A DNA stretch of 64,000 nt from Monocercomonoides exilis (taxonomy: Eukaryota; Preaxostyla; Oxymonadida; Polymastigidae): positions 496,001 through 560,000 of the forward strand of contig LSRY02000034.1 in the NCBI GenBank assembly GCA_001643675.2, written 5' to 3'. Under the pieces are notes generated by a model, which did no database searches, was not told the origin of the DNA, and saw only the letters and a program-made list of their open reading frames with translations. The translations under genes and the position numbers were made by a program. Numbering within the stretch: position 1 is the first letter of the stretch; each line of letters starts with the position of its first letter. Positions 23,136 through 35,383 of this stretch are shown here, in pieces.

Positions 23136-24864
23136 TTTTCTATTTATTTTGTTTTATTTTATATTATTTTTTCATTATTATTATGATTATTGTTATTATT
23201 ATTCTTTCTTCTATCTTCTATCTTCTTTCTTCTTTCTTCTATCTTCTTTCTTCTTTCTTCTATCTTCTTTCTTCTTTCTTCTTCCCCTCCCCCTCCTTTT
23301 TTTTTTCCCCTTTTCTCTTTCCCAGACACTCCCACGGGCACTACGTCTCCCCCGACAACATCCTCTGTGTCGAAGACCCACAGAGAATCGACATCAACAT
23401 TGGCTCAACATGTTTCTTGTTTGGAAAAGCTAAGCATATTTTTGGAAATACGTTTTTGTTGCTGACAGCCCCGTTCCAGCTGCATATTCAAGTGCAGCAG
23501 AACATTATGATGAAGAGGAGGGAAAGAGAGATGATGAGGGAGAAAGAGAAGGAGAAAGAAAGGGAGAAAGAAAGGGAGAAAGAAAGGGAGAAAGAAAGGG
23601 AGAAAGAAAGGGAGAAAGAAAAAGAAAAAGAAAAAGAAAAGGATAAATTCCAATATGAACATTCAATTGAAAATCCAAATGAAAATTGCAACAAAACGAA
23701 TGAGGAAAAAACGAGTTCGAAAGAACCTTCTTCGTCAAAACAGTTTCATACACCAACTTTTGCTGCTCCAACTGCCACTTCTGCTTCTTCTCCTTTCTTT
23801 TTCTCTTCCTCTTCCTCTTCTTCTTCCTCTCTGTCCCTCTCCCCCATACCTTCACAAACCCCTCCTCCTCTTCCTCATGATCCTTGTTCTTCTCCTTCCG
23901 CCCCTTCCACCCCAATCGCTTCCCATACCCCTTCCCTTCGCACTTCTCCTGCTCTTTCTTCTTCTGCCCTCAGAACAAGAACAAAAAGAAAACCTCCGCT
24001 TCCAGACAAACCTTCTTCGTATTCTTCCTCTTCTTCCTCTTCTTCCTCCTCCTCCTCTTCTTCTTCCTCTTCCTCTTCCTCTTCTTCTTCCCCTTTTATC
24101 TCCACTCCTTCCTTTATCCCATCTCCTTCTCTGTCTCCTGGTCTCTTAACTCTTATTCCTTCCCCTTCCACCACCCCGATTCCTCTTCCTTCTCCTTCCT
24201 CCTCTCCCCCACTTCCTACTTCTTCTTCTCTTTCTTCCTCTCTCACCCCTCTGCCCCTTCCCCTCAACACCCCTTCTCCTGCTCTTTCCCCTTCCTGGAG
24301 GATCCAGGGCCTTCACATGATCCCCTCCGCGCAGTCAATTCTCCATCGGCCCACCATCCTTGGCCGTATTGTGTCTGTTTCCCCTTCTTTCACTCGATGG
24401 AGAGGGGAGCTGAATGAGAGCGTATGGGAGGAAATAGCAGCGGAGTGGGGGTTTTTGAGGGCGCGGTGCTTGGCGTGGGTGGAAGGGGTGAAGAACGTGC
24501 AGGTGCTGATGCGGATGATGATGATGATGGAAGGAGAGGGAGGGGGAGAGGGAGGAGGAGGAGGAGGGGGAGAAGGAGAAGGAGAAGAAGAAGAAGGAAA
24601 AATTGTTGGAGAAGGAGAAGGAGAAGGAGAAGGAGAAAGAAGAGAAGAGGGAAATGTTAATTGCGAAGGAATTAATGGAAAGAAAGAAGGAGAAGAAGAG
24701 AAAGGAAAAGTTTTGGAAAATCCTTGTTTAACTTCGGTTTCTGTTTCATCTTCTGAATTGAAAAAAGACACTGAAAATGTTTCTTCTTCTTCTGTTGAAG
24801 TGAAAACTGAATATAAAGAAGAAGAAAAAGAGGGAAAGGAAAAGGAAAAGGAAAAGGAAAAAGA

Positions 24865-24899
<35 letters not shown>

Positions 24900-25237
24900 A
24901 AGACGAGAAAGACGAGAAAGACGAAAAAGACGAAAACAAAGAAGAAAACGTTAAACCTCTGCCTTTGGAGATAAATGGATGTGAAAATGATGATGGTAAT
25001 GATAACAAAGTTAAGGAATTGATTAATGTTTCTTCTCCTTCTTCATCTTCTTCATCTTCTTCTTCTTCTTCTCCTTCTTCTTCTTCTTCTTCTTCTTCCC
25101 TTTCTCCTTCTTCTTCTTCTCTTTCTCCTTCTTCTTCTCCTCCTCTTTCTTCTTCTTCTTCTTCTTCTTCTTCTTCTTCTTCTTCTTCTCTCTCAACCTC
25201 TGCTACAAGTGCATTTAGCGTGAAATTCACTTCTGTT

Positions 25238-25278
<41 letters not shown>

Positions 25279-25322
25279 TTCTTCCTCATTAAATTCTTCT
25301 CCTTCTTCTTCTCCTTCTTCTG

Positions 25323-25358
<36 letters not shown>

Positions 25359-26250
25359 TATACCCCTCTATACTTTCTAGTTCTCTGTCTAGTAATTTAT
25401 CTCCTTCTTCTTCTTCTTCTTCTTTCGTTCCTATTTCATCATCATCATCATCATCTTCTTCTTCTTCTTCTTCTTCTTCTCTTCCTCTTTCTTCTTCTTC
25501 CTCCTCCTCTTCTTCTTCTTCCTTTTCTCCTTCTCCTCCTCCTTCTCCTCCTTCTCTTTCCTTTCCTTCTTCCTCTTCCTCTTCCTTTTTTCCTTCTTCT
25601 TCTTCTTCTTCTTCTTCTTCTCTTTCTGAAACAACCCTTCCTGCTTTGTCTTCTTACCTCCGCTATTTCGAAGAGCTCATAGAAAAACACCCTTTTCAGT
25701 GGGAAAAGGACAACTGCGATATTCTTCTTGCTCATTTCTTCAATCAGACATGCTGTTCGAGTTATTTGGGCGATGGAGGAGGAGGGGGAGGGGGAGGAGG
25801 GGGAGGAGGAGGAGGGGGAAATAATAAAGATAAAGATAAAGACAATAATGTTTCTTCCTCTTCTTCTTCTTCTTCTTCTTCGAAAAATAATCAAAAACAA
25901 AAAATTTCTTCTTCTTCTTCTTCCCTTTCTCCTTCTTCTTCTTCACCATCTTCCTCTTTATCATCATCATCTTCTTCTCTTTCTTCCTCTTCTTCTTCCT
26001 TCTCCTCCTCTTCTTCTTCCAACAACAACCTTTCCGACACCCAATCGCTTCTCACCACTTCTTCTTCTGTTTCCTTCGATTCCATTGTCCCTCCTCGTTC
26101 TCATTCCCCCCTCTCCACTTATCGCTATTGCATCTTTAGACAAAGAATTACCCCAAAGCCGTTTTTCTATGAGCAAATGGAAGGAGAGGGAGAAAGAGGA
26201 AGAGGAGGAGGAGGAGGAGGAAGAGGGGGAGGAAGCAATGTGAATATTAA

Positions 26251-26283
<33 letters not shown>

Positions 26284-26493
26284 TTCAAAATATAAATTTG
26301 GAGCAAGAAATAACTTGAATTCGGCTTATTCTTTTTCTTTTCCTTCTTCTTCTTCTTCTTCCTCTGCTTCATCATCATCATCTTCTTCTTCTTCTTCTTC
26401 ATACAACCCATTTGCTTCCTCCAACCCTTACGAAGCACTTTCCATGCCTTTATCGCTTTCCCCTCTTCCTTCTTCTTCTTCCTCCTGTTCTCT

Positions 26494-26526
<33 letters not shown>

Positions 26527-27072
26527 TTCTTCTCCAATCGATTCGTTAGAATCGCCTTTTGTCACCTTCACAGCCGAAATGATCGCTTCCCATCCGATTT
26601 TCTCTCTTCTTTTGGCTTCTCTCATAGAAACTGCATACAAATTCAGCAACATCCATTTTGTTCCTCCTCTTGTATCGTCTTTCTCGTCGTTGCATGAGAC
26701 GTTTCCGGAGTTTGTGGGGGGTTTTAATAATAACAATTGGAATAATAATAATAATAATGCTGTTTCTTCTTCTTCTTCTTCTACTTCTTCTTCTTCTTCT
26801 TCCTCTTCCTTCTCTTCTTCTTCTCTTTCTTCTTCTTCAAATATATCTTCTTTGAAGGAAACGATGAAGAAGAAAAAGAGCAATAATAATAATAACAGCA
26901 ATAATAATGAAAAGGATAAAGAAAAAGAGAAAGAAAAAGAGAAAGAAAAAATAAAACCAAAACAAACACCGAAAAAAAGCTGTTTTTCGCTCAATCCAAC
27001 TTCCCCCCCTTTCAAACCTCGTTTCAACAGACCTCCTCTTCAGTCAATTATTGTTCCGAATGTTGTGGTTAA

Positions 27073-27104
<32 letters not shown>

Positions 27105-27187
27105 CTTCTTCTTCTTCTTCTTCTCTTCCTCCTTCTTTTATTTCTTCTTCTCTGACTGCTTCTTTCCCTTCGAATTCTTCTTCTTCC

Positions 27188-27240
<53 letters not shown>

Positions 27241-28532
27241 TTCTTCTTCTCCTTCATCTTCATTTTCTTCCTCCTCCTCTTCTTCTTCTTCTTCTCTTCC
27301 TCCTCTTTCTTCCTCCACTCCAGACATTATTTCTCCTTCTTCTTCTCCATTCATTTCTTCCCCTTCTCCTACCCCTCTTCTTCTCTCAAATTCTTCCATT
27401 TCATCTTCATCATCATCATCTTCTTCTTCTTCTTCTTCTTCTTCTTCTTCTTCTTCTTCAATTAAACAAGAATCAAATATAAAGACACAAACTGATAAAA
27501 GTTCAAATACGTCATCGTCAAATTCTTCTTCTTCTTCTTCTTCTTCTCTTAAAGAAATTGATCAAAAACAAAACGTTTCAACATCTTCCTCCACATCATC
27601 TTCTTCTTCTTCTTCTTTTTCTCTCTCTTCTTCCTCTTCTTCTCTCTCTCCCTCTTCTTCTCTTTCTTCCTCTTCCTCTTCTCCTTCTCCTTCCTCTTCT
27701 CCTTCTCCCCTTCCTCCCAAACGCACTTCTCCTGATAATCTTCCCCCAATCATTTTCGTCCCTGCCCTCTCTTCAACCACTCACATAGACGAATTATCCG
27801 CTTCTGCCCCGTTAGACACACTTAAATGCGGATTTTTCTCGCCGCCGCCTCCACCTTCTTCTTCTTCTCCTTCTTCTTCTTCTTCCTCTTCCTCTTCTTC
27901 GTCTTTATCTTCATCTTCCATTTCATCTTCAAATTCTTCTTCATCCTCTTCTTCCTCCTCCTCCTCTTCTTCTTCTTCTTCTTCTTCTTCTTCTTCACGT
28001 CATCCAGATCTTCATGTTACTCCTCCTCTTCCTTTCACGTTCCCTCCATCAGGTGTGTTTGTTCCATTGAAATTCGCTTCTTCTGCAGAAAATGTGAAAA
28101 TTAGTAAAGAAAATGAAGAAAGAGAAGAGAAAGAAGAAGAAAGATTGAAAGAAGAAAGAGAAAGAGAAAGAGAAAGAGAAGAGAAAGAGAAGAAAGAAGA
28201 AGAAGAAGAAGAAAATGACAACAATAATAACAAACATAACCAAAATATATCAAAAATTTCAAATTGTACAAATAATTTGAGTCTTCCTCATTCCATTCAT
28301 AAGATACAGAGGGAATTATCTCCAAGAGCTCCTGCTTTTGTTCCTTCTTCTTCTTCTTCTTCTATTGGTTTTGTGTCAATTTCAAAGGAAAACAATAAAA
28401 ATGAGAGAGAAAAAGAGGGAAACGTTGATAAAAGTGTTGAAAAGAGTGTTGTTGATGAAGAAGAAGAAGAAGATGATGATGATGATGATGAGAATGAGAA
28501 AGGGAAGAGGAAGGAAGAGAATGAGAAGAAAT

Positions 28533-28568
<36 letters not shown>

Positions 28569-31500
28569 GAGAAAATAATGGTATTTATCATTATAGCAGT
28601 GGAAATTATAATAATAATGCAAATAACAATAGAGCCAACAACAATAAAGTTAACAATGAAAATCAGATTGCTTCAAATCTTTCTTCTTCTGAGTCATTTT
28701 CATCATCATCTTCTGCTTCTGCTTCTTCCTCTTCTTCCTCTTCTTCCACTTCATCTCTAATCACTTCATCCTCAAACATTTCGTCTTCTTCTTCCACATG
28801 TTCATCTTCCTCTTCTTCTAATTCCATTTCAAATTCCAACCTAAAATCTTCTTCTTCTTCTTCTTCCATTTATTCCTCTCGTTCTAATTCTTCTTCTTCT
28901 CATTTATCTGTTCTTGATCCAATACGCTCACCAACGCCAACACCTTCAGACACAGACACAGAAACAGACACAACTCCTGTGAATGAATTGAACATTGATA
29001 ACTTTCATATTTCTCTTGCTGTTTGCTCTTCTTCTTCTTCTTCTTCTTCTCTTTCTTCTTCTTCTTCCATTTCATTACCAATCACTTCGTTATCTTCTTC
29101 TCTTTCTTCTACTCTTCCTTCCATTTCATCATCTTCCTCTTCTTCTTTTTCTTCCTCTTCTTCTCCTCCTCCTTCCTCTTCTTCTTCTTATTCTTCCCCT
29201 TCACACACCCCAACTTTTCCTTCTTCTTCCTCTTCTTCTCCTTCTTTCTCTTCTGATTCATTTGAACATCATCTTCACTTGTCGACTGCTTCACCCGAAT
29301 TTATCCCTTCTTCACGTCGCTTTTCTTCTCATTCTCCTTCAAAAACACAGAAATCGAGTGATAATTGCAGCAATAACAGTAATGTTAACATTAATATTAA
29401 TAATAACATGGGTAGTAATGACACCAATGTTCGAAATTCATTGAAGTTTTCTTCTTCTTCTTCTTCTTCTTCTTCCTCATCCATTTCATCTTCCACTTCA
29501 GCTTCTTCTTCCATTTCATCTTCTTCTTCCTCCTCCTCCTCCTCCTCTTCCTCTTCTTCATATGCCTCCCCTTCTCCTCCACACATCAACAACATCAGCA
29601 ACAAACCTCTTTCTTTCAATGAACTTTCAACTCTTCCTTCAAAATTATCACCAATTGCTATGCAAACACCTATTTCTTCTTCGATTTCAAAGGAAAATCA
29701 AACTTCTGAACAAAATAATAGTTTCGCTTCATTTTCTTCTTCTCTTTCTTCTGATTCTGCTTCTTCTTCTTCTTCTTCAATTTCATCTTCATCTACATCT
29801 TCTTCTTCATCTGAAGCACAAAACCAAGAAAACAACCTCAAATTTATTTCATCTTCTGAAAATGGAATCAAAAATGAATACAAAACCAATTTGGATACGA
29901 AAATTGATTCAATTGAAGAAAGAACTGAAATGAAAGAGAAAGAAAATAAAGACAAAGAAATTATGATGAATTTTGATAATTCAATGGAGATTACTGAAAG
30001 GGAGGAGGTTGAAAGAGAGAAAGGAAGAGAAGAAGACAAAGAAAGAGAAGAAGAAGAAGAAGAAGGAAACGAAGAAAGAAATGAAGAAAGAGAGGAAGAT
30101 GAAGAAGAAGAAAGAGAAGGAGAAGAAACAGGGCTCAGCTTATACGAAGGCAGTTCAGCTGTCCGAGTTGCATTAGAAGTGGAAACGGTGAAGCATTTTG
30201 ACAATGTGGAAGATTTGAAAGCAGCAATAGCAGCAGAGATGAAGCAGATGGCAGAGGAGAGGAGGGAAGAGAAGAGGAGGGCGAAGAAAGAAGCGAGGAG
30301 GATGAGGAGGGCGGAGAAGGAAGAGAGAGAAAGAAAAGAAGGAAGAGAAGGAAGAGAGGAAGAAGAAATGGAAGAGGACGAGGAAGATGAAGATGAAGAA
30401 GATTATGATGATGAGTTGGATGATGATGAAGATGACGATGACGATGAAGAGGAGGAAGAGGAGGTTTTGATTGAGTTTGTGGATGAAGATGAAGAGGAGG
30501 AGGAGGAAATGGAAGAAATGGAAGGAGAAGAGATGGAAGGCATGAAGCAGAGGAGAGAAGAAGGAGAAGGAGAAGGAGAAAGAGGAAGAGGAAGAGGAAG
30601 AGGAGAAGAAGGAGAAGAAGAAGGAGAAAGTGAAGGAGAAGGAAAAGGAGATGAAAGAAGAGGAAAAGAAGAGAAAGGACAGAGTGAAAGAAACCTTTTG
30701 CTTTCTGGGTTTGGCGATGCTGACGAGATGATTGAGGAGCGATTGAGGCAGCGGAAAGAAAAAGGAGCAAGGAAAGAAGGAGAAGAAATTTCTGGAAGAT
30801 TGACAAGTGGAGCAGTTGAGAAGACGAGAAACGCACATTTGCTAAGAGATTCGCAAGCGCTTTCGTCGTCAAATGTTCCTTCGACGTCTGAGGTTAGTTC
30901 TCTTCCTCCAACTTCCTCGTCTTCTTCTTCTTTGTCCTCTTCATCTTCTTCTTCCTCATCATCTTCTTCTTCTTCCTCTTCTATTCCTTTCTCTTCTTCC
31001 TCTTCTTCCTCTTCTTATTCCTCAAGCTCTTTAAGTTCCTCAAAACGATCCCTTTCTTCTTCTTCATCGTCTTCTTCTTCAAATGAAGAAGTAACACAGC
31101 GCATTTCATTGAAGTTTGTGTGGCCAAACAGCGGACCATCGCCTTTCTCATCACAACTCAGAGCAGATTCACGAAATGTCAGTAATAAAAACAGTTTTAA
31201 TAGCAATAATAATAAAAGTATTAATAGAAGTTGTTATAGTAACGATGGCAGCAGTAAAAACAGTGAAGGAGCGTTGTTTCCACAGCCAGAACTGTCTCCA
31301 CCAGCTGTGGCAATGAGGAGGATGAACGATGGTGGGATGATGGGGTTGTTGGATGAAAGAGGAGAGAAAGGGAAAGGAAAAAGAGAAGGAAGAGAAAAAG
31401 AAGGAGAAGGAGAAGACGACGATGATATTGATGATGAAGAAAAGGAACAGAGGAAGAGAAGAATAAGTGAGAGTTCGAGTAGTTCAGGGAAGAGAACAGG

Positions 31501-32614
31501 GTTGATGAATCGAATAAACGAAGGGATGGAGGCGCAGCAGGCTAAAAACAGAGGAGGGAGAAGCGAAAACTGTGGAGAAGAGGGAGAAACGGAGGCTGAG
31601 AAGCAGAGGAAGGAAAGGAGAATGTTTGAGCAATATCAGAAAGGGAGGGAGCAGTTGATTGCGCTTGCAGAGATGGATTCAGATTTGGAAGGGGGTTTTG
31701 AAAGTGGGGTGGATAGATTTGGAAATGAAGATGGTGATGATGAAAGGAGGTGGAAGGAAACAAACAGAAGGACGGGAAATGAGGAGGAGAAAGAGATTGA
31801 GGAAGAGGAAGAGGACGAGGAGAAAAGTGTGAGAAGCGAGAAATACGCAAGCGATGACGGGGACATATTTCAGATAAGTGATGATTCGACATCGGCTGAG
31901 CAAACGTCGCCTTCGATTGTCTCCTGCTGCTCATCTTCAGCTTCTCGTGCCACTCCTCTTGGTGTGTTAACCGAGGTGTCACCTTCTCTCAGCAAAAGCT
32001 CAGTGCTATCTTTGTCCTCCTCTCCTTCTTCTTCTTTCACTCCTTCGTTTGCCCATTCTGTCTCTCCCTCGTGTGTTTCCTCCTCCTCCTCTTCTTCTTC
32101 TTCTTCTTCTTCACCTTCCCCTACTCCTGCTGTTTCTGCTCCGCTTTCTCATCTGCCAGGGTCTACACCTACACTTGTTGTCTCGCCTTCTTCTCCTTTT
32201 TCTGTGTCGCCTTCATTTGGGGCGTCTTTAGGTGCAAATGGAACATCACATTGCTCCCAGCAATTGAATCAAAATCATCTTGATGCTTCTTCCTCTTCGT
32301 TGACTTCTTTAACATCCTCATCCTCATCATCGTCAACATCATCTTCTTCTTCTTCATTTTCATCCACACACCATCAAAACACATTAAATACAGTTCACAC
32401 TAATAATACTGCTTTCAATTCTCCATCACCAGGCCTTTCGCTTTCGCTTTCTCATTCATCTTCACCTGTTACCCAAAATTCACACACTGTTTCTGTAAAA
32501 TCTTCGTCGTTCTCAGAACCTGTTCCTGATCCGTCATGCTCTCCACCAGCTATTGCAGTTGTGGAGCAAGTGAGTGCATTTGAAGGAGACTCAGCGAATG
32601 AAAGGTTATCTTGA
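20664..32614 (+). CDS. Giant TRF4/PAPD5-type noncanonical poly(A) polymerase
   Basis: Two exons (20664-22906 and 23326-32614) joined across a GT-AG intron (AG|A phase) give about 3,843 residues. The nucleotidyltransferase signature is clear: G153-S154 in YGSMSTGLYLPQADLDL with D165 and D167. The third carboxylate is D353 in NTDVSLNSVDGLLN, after a 150-residue Ser-rich insert. The central helical domain spans about 540-590 (LRPLLIVLKAYLIDKLI). The PAP-associated domain is about 690-775: GVVFVHFFHLYSQMF, GISVRNGGFYF, then across the splice SPDNILCVEDPQRIDINIG. TRF4-type enzymes add short A tails to nuclear RNAs for exosome decay or processing. They are normally about 500-700 residues. Here some 3,000 residues of Ser, Glu, Gly and Asn runs follow, with short non-repetitive islands (24292-24520, 25640-25770, 26555-26720). 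The catalytic assignment is firm. Whether the whole tail is translated as one protein is not shown. Confidence 0.85.
22907..23325 (+). repeat. Microsatellite-rich intron of the poly(A) polymerase gene
   Basis: The intron is composed almost wholly of simple repeats in order: (GT)n overlapping the donor site, GAGA/GAAA runs, (TTTA)n at about 23065-23145, and TTCTTTC/TATC repeats leading into a C/T tract and the acceptor CCCAG at 23325. The repeats keep two alternative frames open through it, but only splicing joins the conserved PAP-associated domain halves. Confidence 0.75.
23740..32400 (+). repeat. Trinucleotide-repeat landscape coding Ser, Glu, Asn and Gly runs
   Basis: Dozens of imperfect TCT/TCC/TCA runs, GAA/GAG runs and AAT runs (for example 25321-25357 and 28534-28569) are interspersed with unique sequence. 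On the plus-strand frame they are read as Ser, Glu and Asn rather than Leu/Phe, Lys/Arg or Ile, even across irregular spacers. This is what selection on one reading frame would leave. Confidence 0.7.
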
Positions 32615-34389
32615 AAGAATAAATGACAGCACTGAATGAATGATTTGGAACAATACCATTTGACAGCTTGTGAACAATAAGTGAATGAGCATTGTCACAT
32701 TTTAAAAGGTGAATTGATGAATGAACATTTTTTGAAAGATAACTTCGATTTTTTTTTTTTTAGCCAATCTGTTTTTGAAGTCTAATATTGTAATTGTGAT
32801 TTGTTTTTATTTTTATTTTATTTTATTTCATTCATTCATTTATCTGTTTATTTTTTCTTTTGTGTAATTAGATGTAAAATTTTTAGAAATTAAGCGAATG
32901 ATGCTTATTCATTTTTAATCATTATTTTATCAAATATATTATAATTATAAAATATTCAACATAAACTTTGAATATTTTTATTGGAAAAAAAAATATCATG
33001 TATTACGTTTTTAAAATTTATATAACAAAAATTTCCTTTGCATTATGCACAAAGAAAACACCAGTCTTTTTTGAATTTGATAGAATTATGCCTTTTTGAT
33101 TTTTAGTATTATGGAAATGATAACTTTTGAAAGAAGAAAAACTTTTTTTGAAAAATTAACACTGCAAATTCAATTCAGAAATAGCAAAAATGGAAAAGTT
33201 GTTTGGCAAATGGAGAATATCATAATTCCGCATGATCATTGCCATTTATTATTATATATATTGTTATGCATTTATTTTGTACTTATTAAGTTTTTTGGGT
33301 TTTGACGAATATAGCAAGTTCAAATCGGACTTAGTGTTGGATTAGGGTTTTTTCGAACAACATAAGGGTTAGGGTTAACCCAAGAAGCGATTTCTTTTAT
33401 GAAAATTATAAAAATTGTGGGATGGATCATCTTAGTAACAGGATGAATCCCATTTTCCAGTTGTCTTCGCAGAATATCTTTTCTTTGGAACATTTGTGGT
33501 TTTTTCTTTCTTTTTTGTTCATTTAAATAAATTTTCTGAAAATATCTCATCATTAAAACATCAATTTGAACTGTTTTCCTTAACAGAAATGGGAAAATGG
33601 AAATGATATTAATGGAAAATAATTCCAGTGATAACCGTTTCTTTTTCATATTCTTTAAATTTGTATGTCATCAAATTTTAGAAAAAAATAACATTTATAT
33701 CCCATCAATGTGTGTTATGAAAAAACAAAATTTCTATTCAAATTTTTGAATCATCAAAAATTTATTCTTTTTAATATGATTCCTTATTACATAAAAACGA
33801 AATAATTATGAATTTTCTTTAAATGATGCACCTCACTCATAGAGTTCTCTTGTGAACATAAGTTAATATCATGACAAAAGTCTGACAGAAATACCGAATT
33901 AAAAAAATGGTGGATTTAATAATTGTTTTTAATCTCAGAAAGATTGCTTTTGTTGATAAATATTATAACTTTTTGAAAGACTTCAATGACTTTATTTATT
34001 TTTTGATTTCATATTCCAAAGTTTCGAGCAAGTTTTTGGTTTTTTCAAATGAAAAAATGCTATTAGTTGTATTTTTTCATCTTGCCATGGAATGAATCAT
34101 GAATGTGCATTTCATTCGAATTCTCATCTGAATTGCATGAAAGTTTGTCGAAGTTTCTTTTTTTGTAATTTCATAAACAACAAAAAAGATAAATTAAGAA
34201 AACGATTGTCATTAAATAATTAAATGTTTATCAACGCATGTGTAAATATTATTTTTTGACAATTGTCAAAACAAGATATTATCACATTGAATGCTATAAA
34301 CATCGTTCATTGACACATTTTTATGTGTTGGAGCATTTTTTGCATTTTTCCATACATTTTCTATCAAAAATAATCACATGGCAAAATAT
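32615..34389. other. AT-rich intergenic stretch, no gene seen
   Basis: No supported gene. It includes TTTTA repeats near 32808-32825 and the short telomere-like sequence annotated separately. Confidence 0.5.
33342..33381 (+). repeat. Short interstitial telomere-like repeats
   Basis: One TTAGGG at 33342-33347 is followed after 15 bases by TAAGGGTTAGGGTTAACCC (33363-33381). The latter contains two tandem GGGTTA units running into a GGGTTAACCC palindrome. TTAGGG is a common eukaryotic telomere unit. Confidence 0.5.
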
Positions 34390-34652
34390 ATATGGGTGAT
34401 TATTTTTGAGATCATAACTTTTTTCGGGGTGCAGATTTTTCAAAATTTGCTTATCATCGAAAAGAGCTTTTAAATTTAAATGCTCAATTTATCACAACTG
34501 TTTCATGAATAAGTGAATCAGCTGAAATAAATACTGAAATGTCTCTATTGAGCATTTTCACTCTTCAGTGATCATGAATTAATGTTCAAAGGAAATACTT
34601 TAACCGAAATTTTTGAATGAAAAAATATGATTTCAAAAACAATCACCCATAT
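34390..34652. mobile_element. Small inverted-repeat element (MITE-like), copy 2
   Basis: The left end, ATATGGGTGATTATTTTTGA at 34390, matches the reverse complement of the right end, ATATGGGTGATTGTTTTTGA from 34652 leftward, with the similarity running on for about 30 nt. The element is 263 bp, non-coding, and close in size and terminal sequence to the element at 9570-9820. Confidence 0.65.
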
Positions 34653-34952
34653 AATCATATTTATAATTATGATGGGCAAATTTTTAATAGAAAAGTCAAT
34701 ATTTAAATCGAAAATTTCGATTTTTTGGTTTTTCAAAATCATTCTTTAATAAGTCAAATAAATATATCATTATCACAAGAATTGTTTTATCATGTGGGAG
34801 AAAATATGAATTTTCAAGCTTCTGTTGCACAAAGCGTTAAAAAGTTGTTTGATTAATAATTTCGCTAAACTTTCTCAAATTTGAAAAATAAATTTGATTT
34901 TCATATCCAAAAACAGGCATTGTTGAAATCAAAACATAAAGTTTTCCAACAT

Positions 34953-35062
34953 TTCACGAATGTCAAAAAATGGAATCATTATTATTGTGTTTTTGGATCT
35001 TAAAAAGTCAATGAAAAGTGCATAATTTTTCAATGAAAAAGCCTGAAGTTAAAAATTTTGAC
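34953..35062 (+). repeat. Diverged direct repeat, unit 1
   Basis: The segment around AAAAAGTCAATGAAAAGTGC, TTTTTCAATGAAAAAGCCTG and AAGTTAAAAATTTTG aligns with 35285-35383 (AAAAAGTCATTCAAGAGTGC, TTTTTTCCGATGAAAATGCT and TGAAGTTCAATATTTTG). It is non-coding, and the origin is unknown. Confidence 0.5.
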
Positions 35063-35284
35063 CCATATCTCTGTATTTTTTTTAAAAAGTTCTTTTTGTT
35101 TAATTTTCAAATTAGATAAAAATTTCATTTTCCGATCATATTTCTTTTCTTACTCAAGAAACTTTCCAAGAATGTAAATAAAAGCATTATCAAGCAATTA
35201 TTTCCATTATGATGAAGTTTCTTTGATGGAGCAGAAATATGATCAAAATATGAATATTTTAATCTGATTTGAAAATAAAACAAA

Positions 35285-35383
35285 ATGAATTTATCAAAAA
35301 ATATAATCCATATTTTTGAAACAAAAAGTCATTCAAGAGTGCAATTTTTTCCGATGAAAATGCTTGAAGTTCAATATTTTGTC
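35285..35383 (+). repeat. Diverged direct repeat, unit 2
   Basis: Partner of 34953-35062, about 330 bp downstream, with the same word order and scattered differences. Confidence 0.5.

Noticed and set aside
22907-23325. Reading straight through from the GT/GAGA repeat as the start of a second gene
   Set aside because: The PAP-associated domain is continuous only if this stretch is spliced out, and its translation is pure repeat.
24313-25359. 348-residue minus-strand open frame inside the poly(A) polymerase gene
   Set aside because: It is almost wholly Glu runs that mirror the Ser tracts of the other strand. It has no conserved motif and owes its length to the trinucleotide repeats.
33907-34095. 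62-residue plus-strand open frame in the 32.6-36 kb gap
   Set aside because: Short and AT-driven, with no splice context or similarity.
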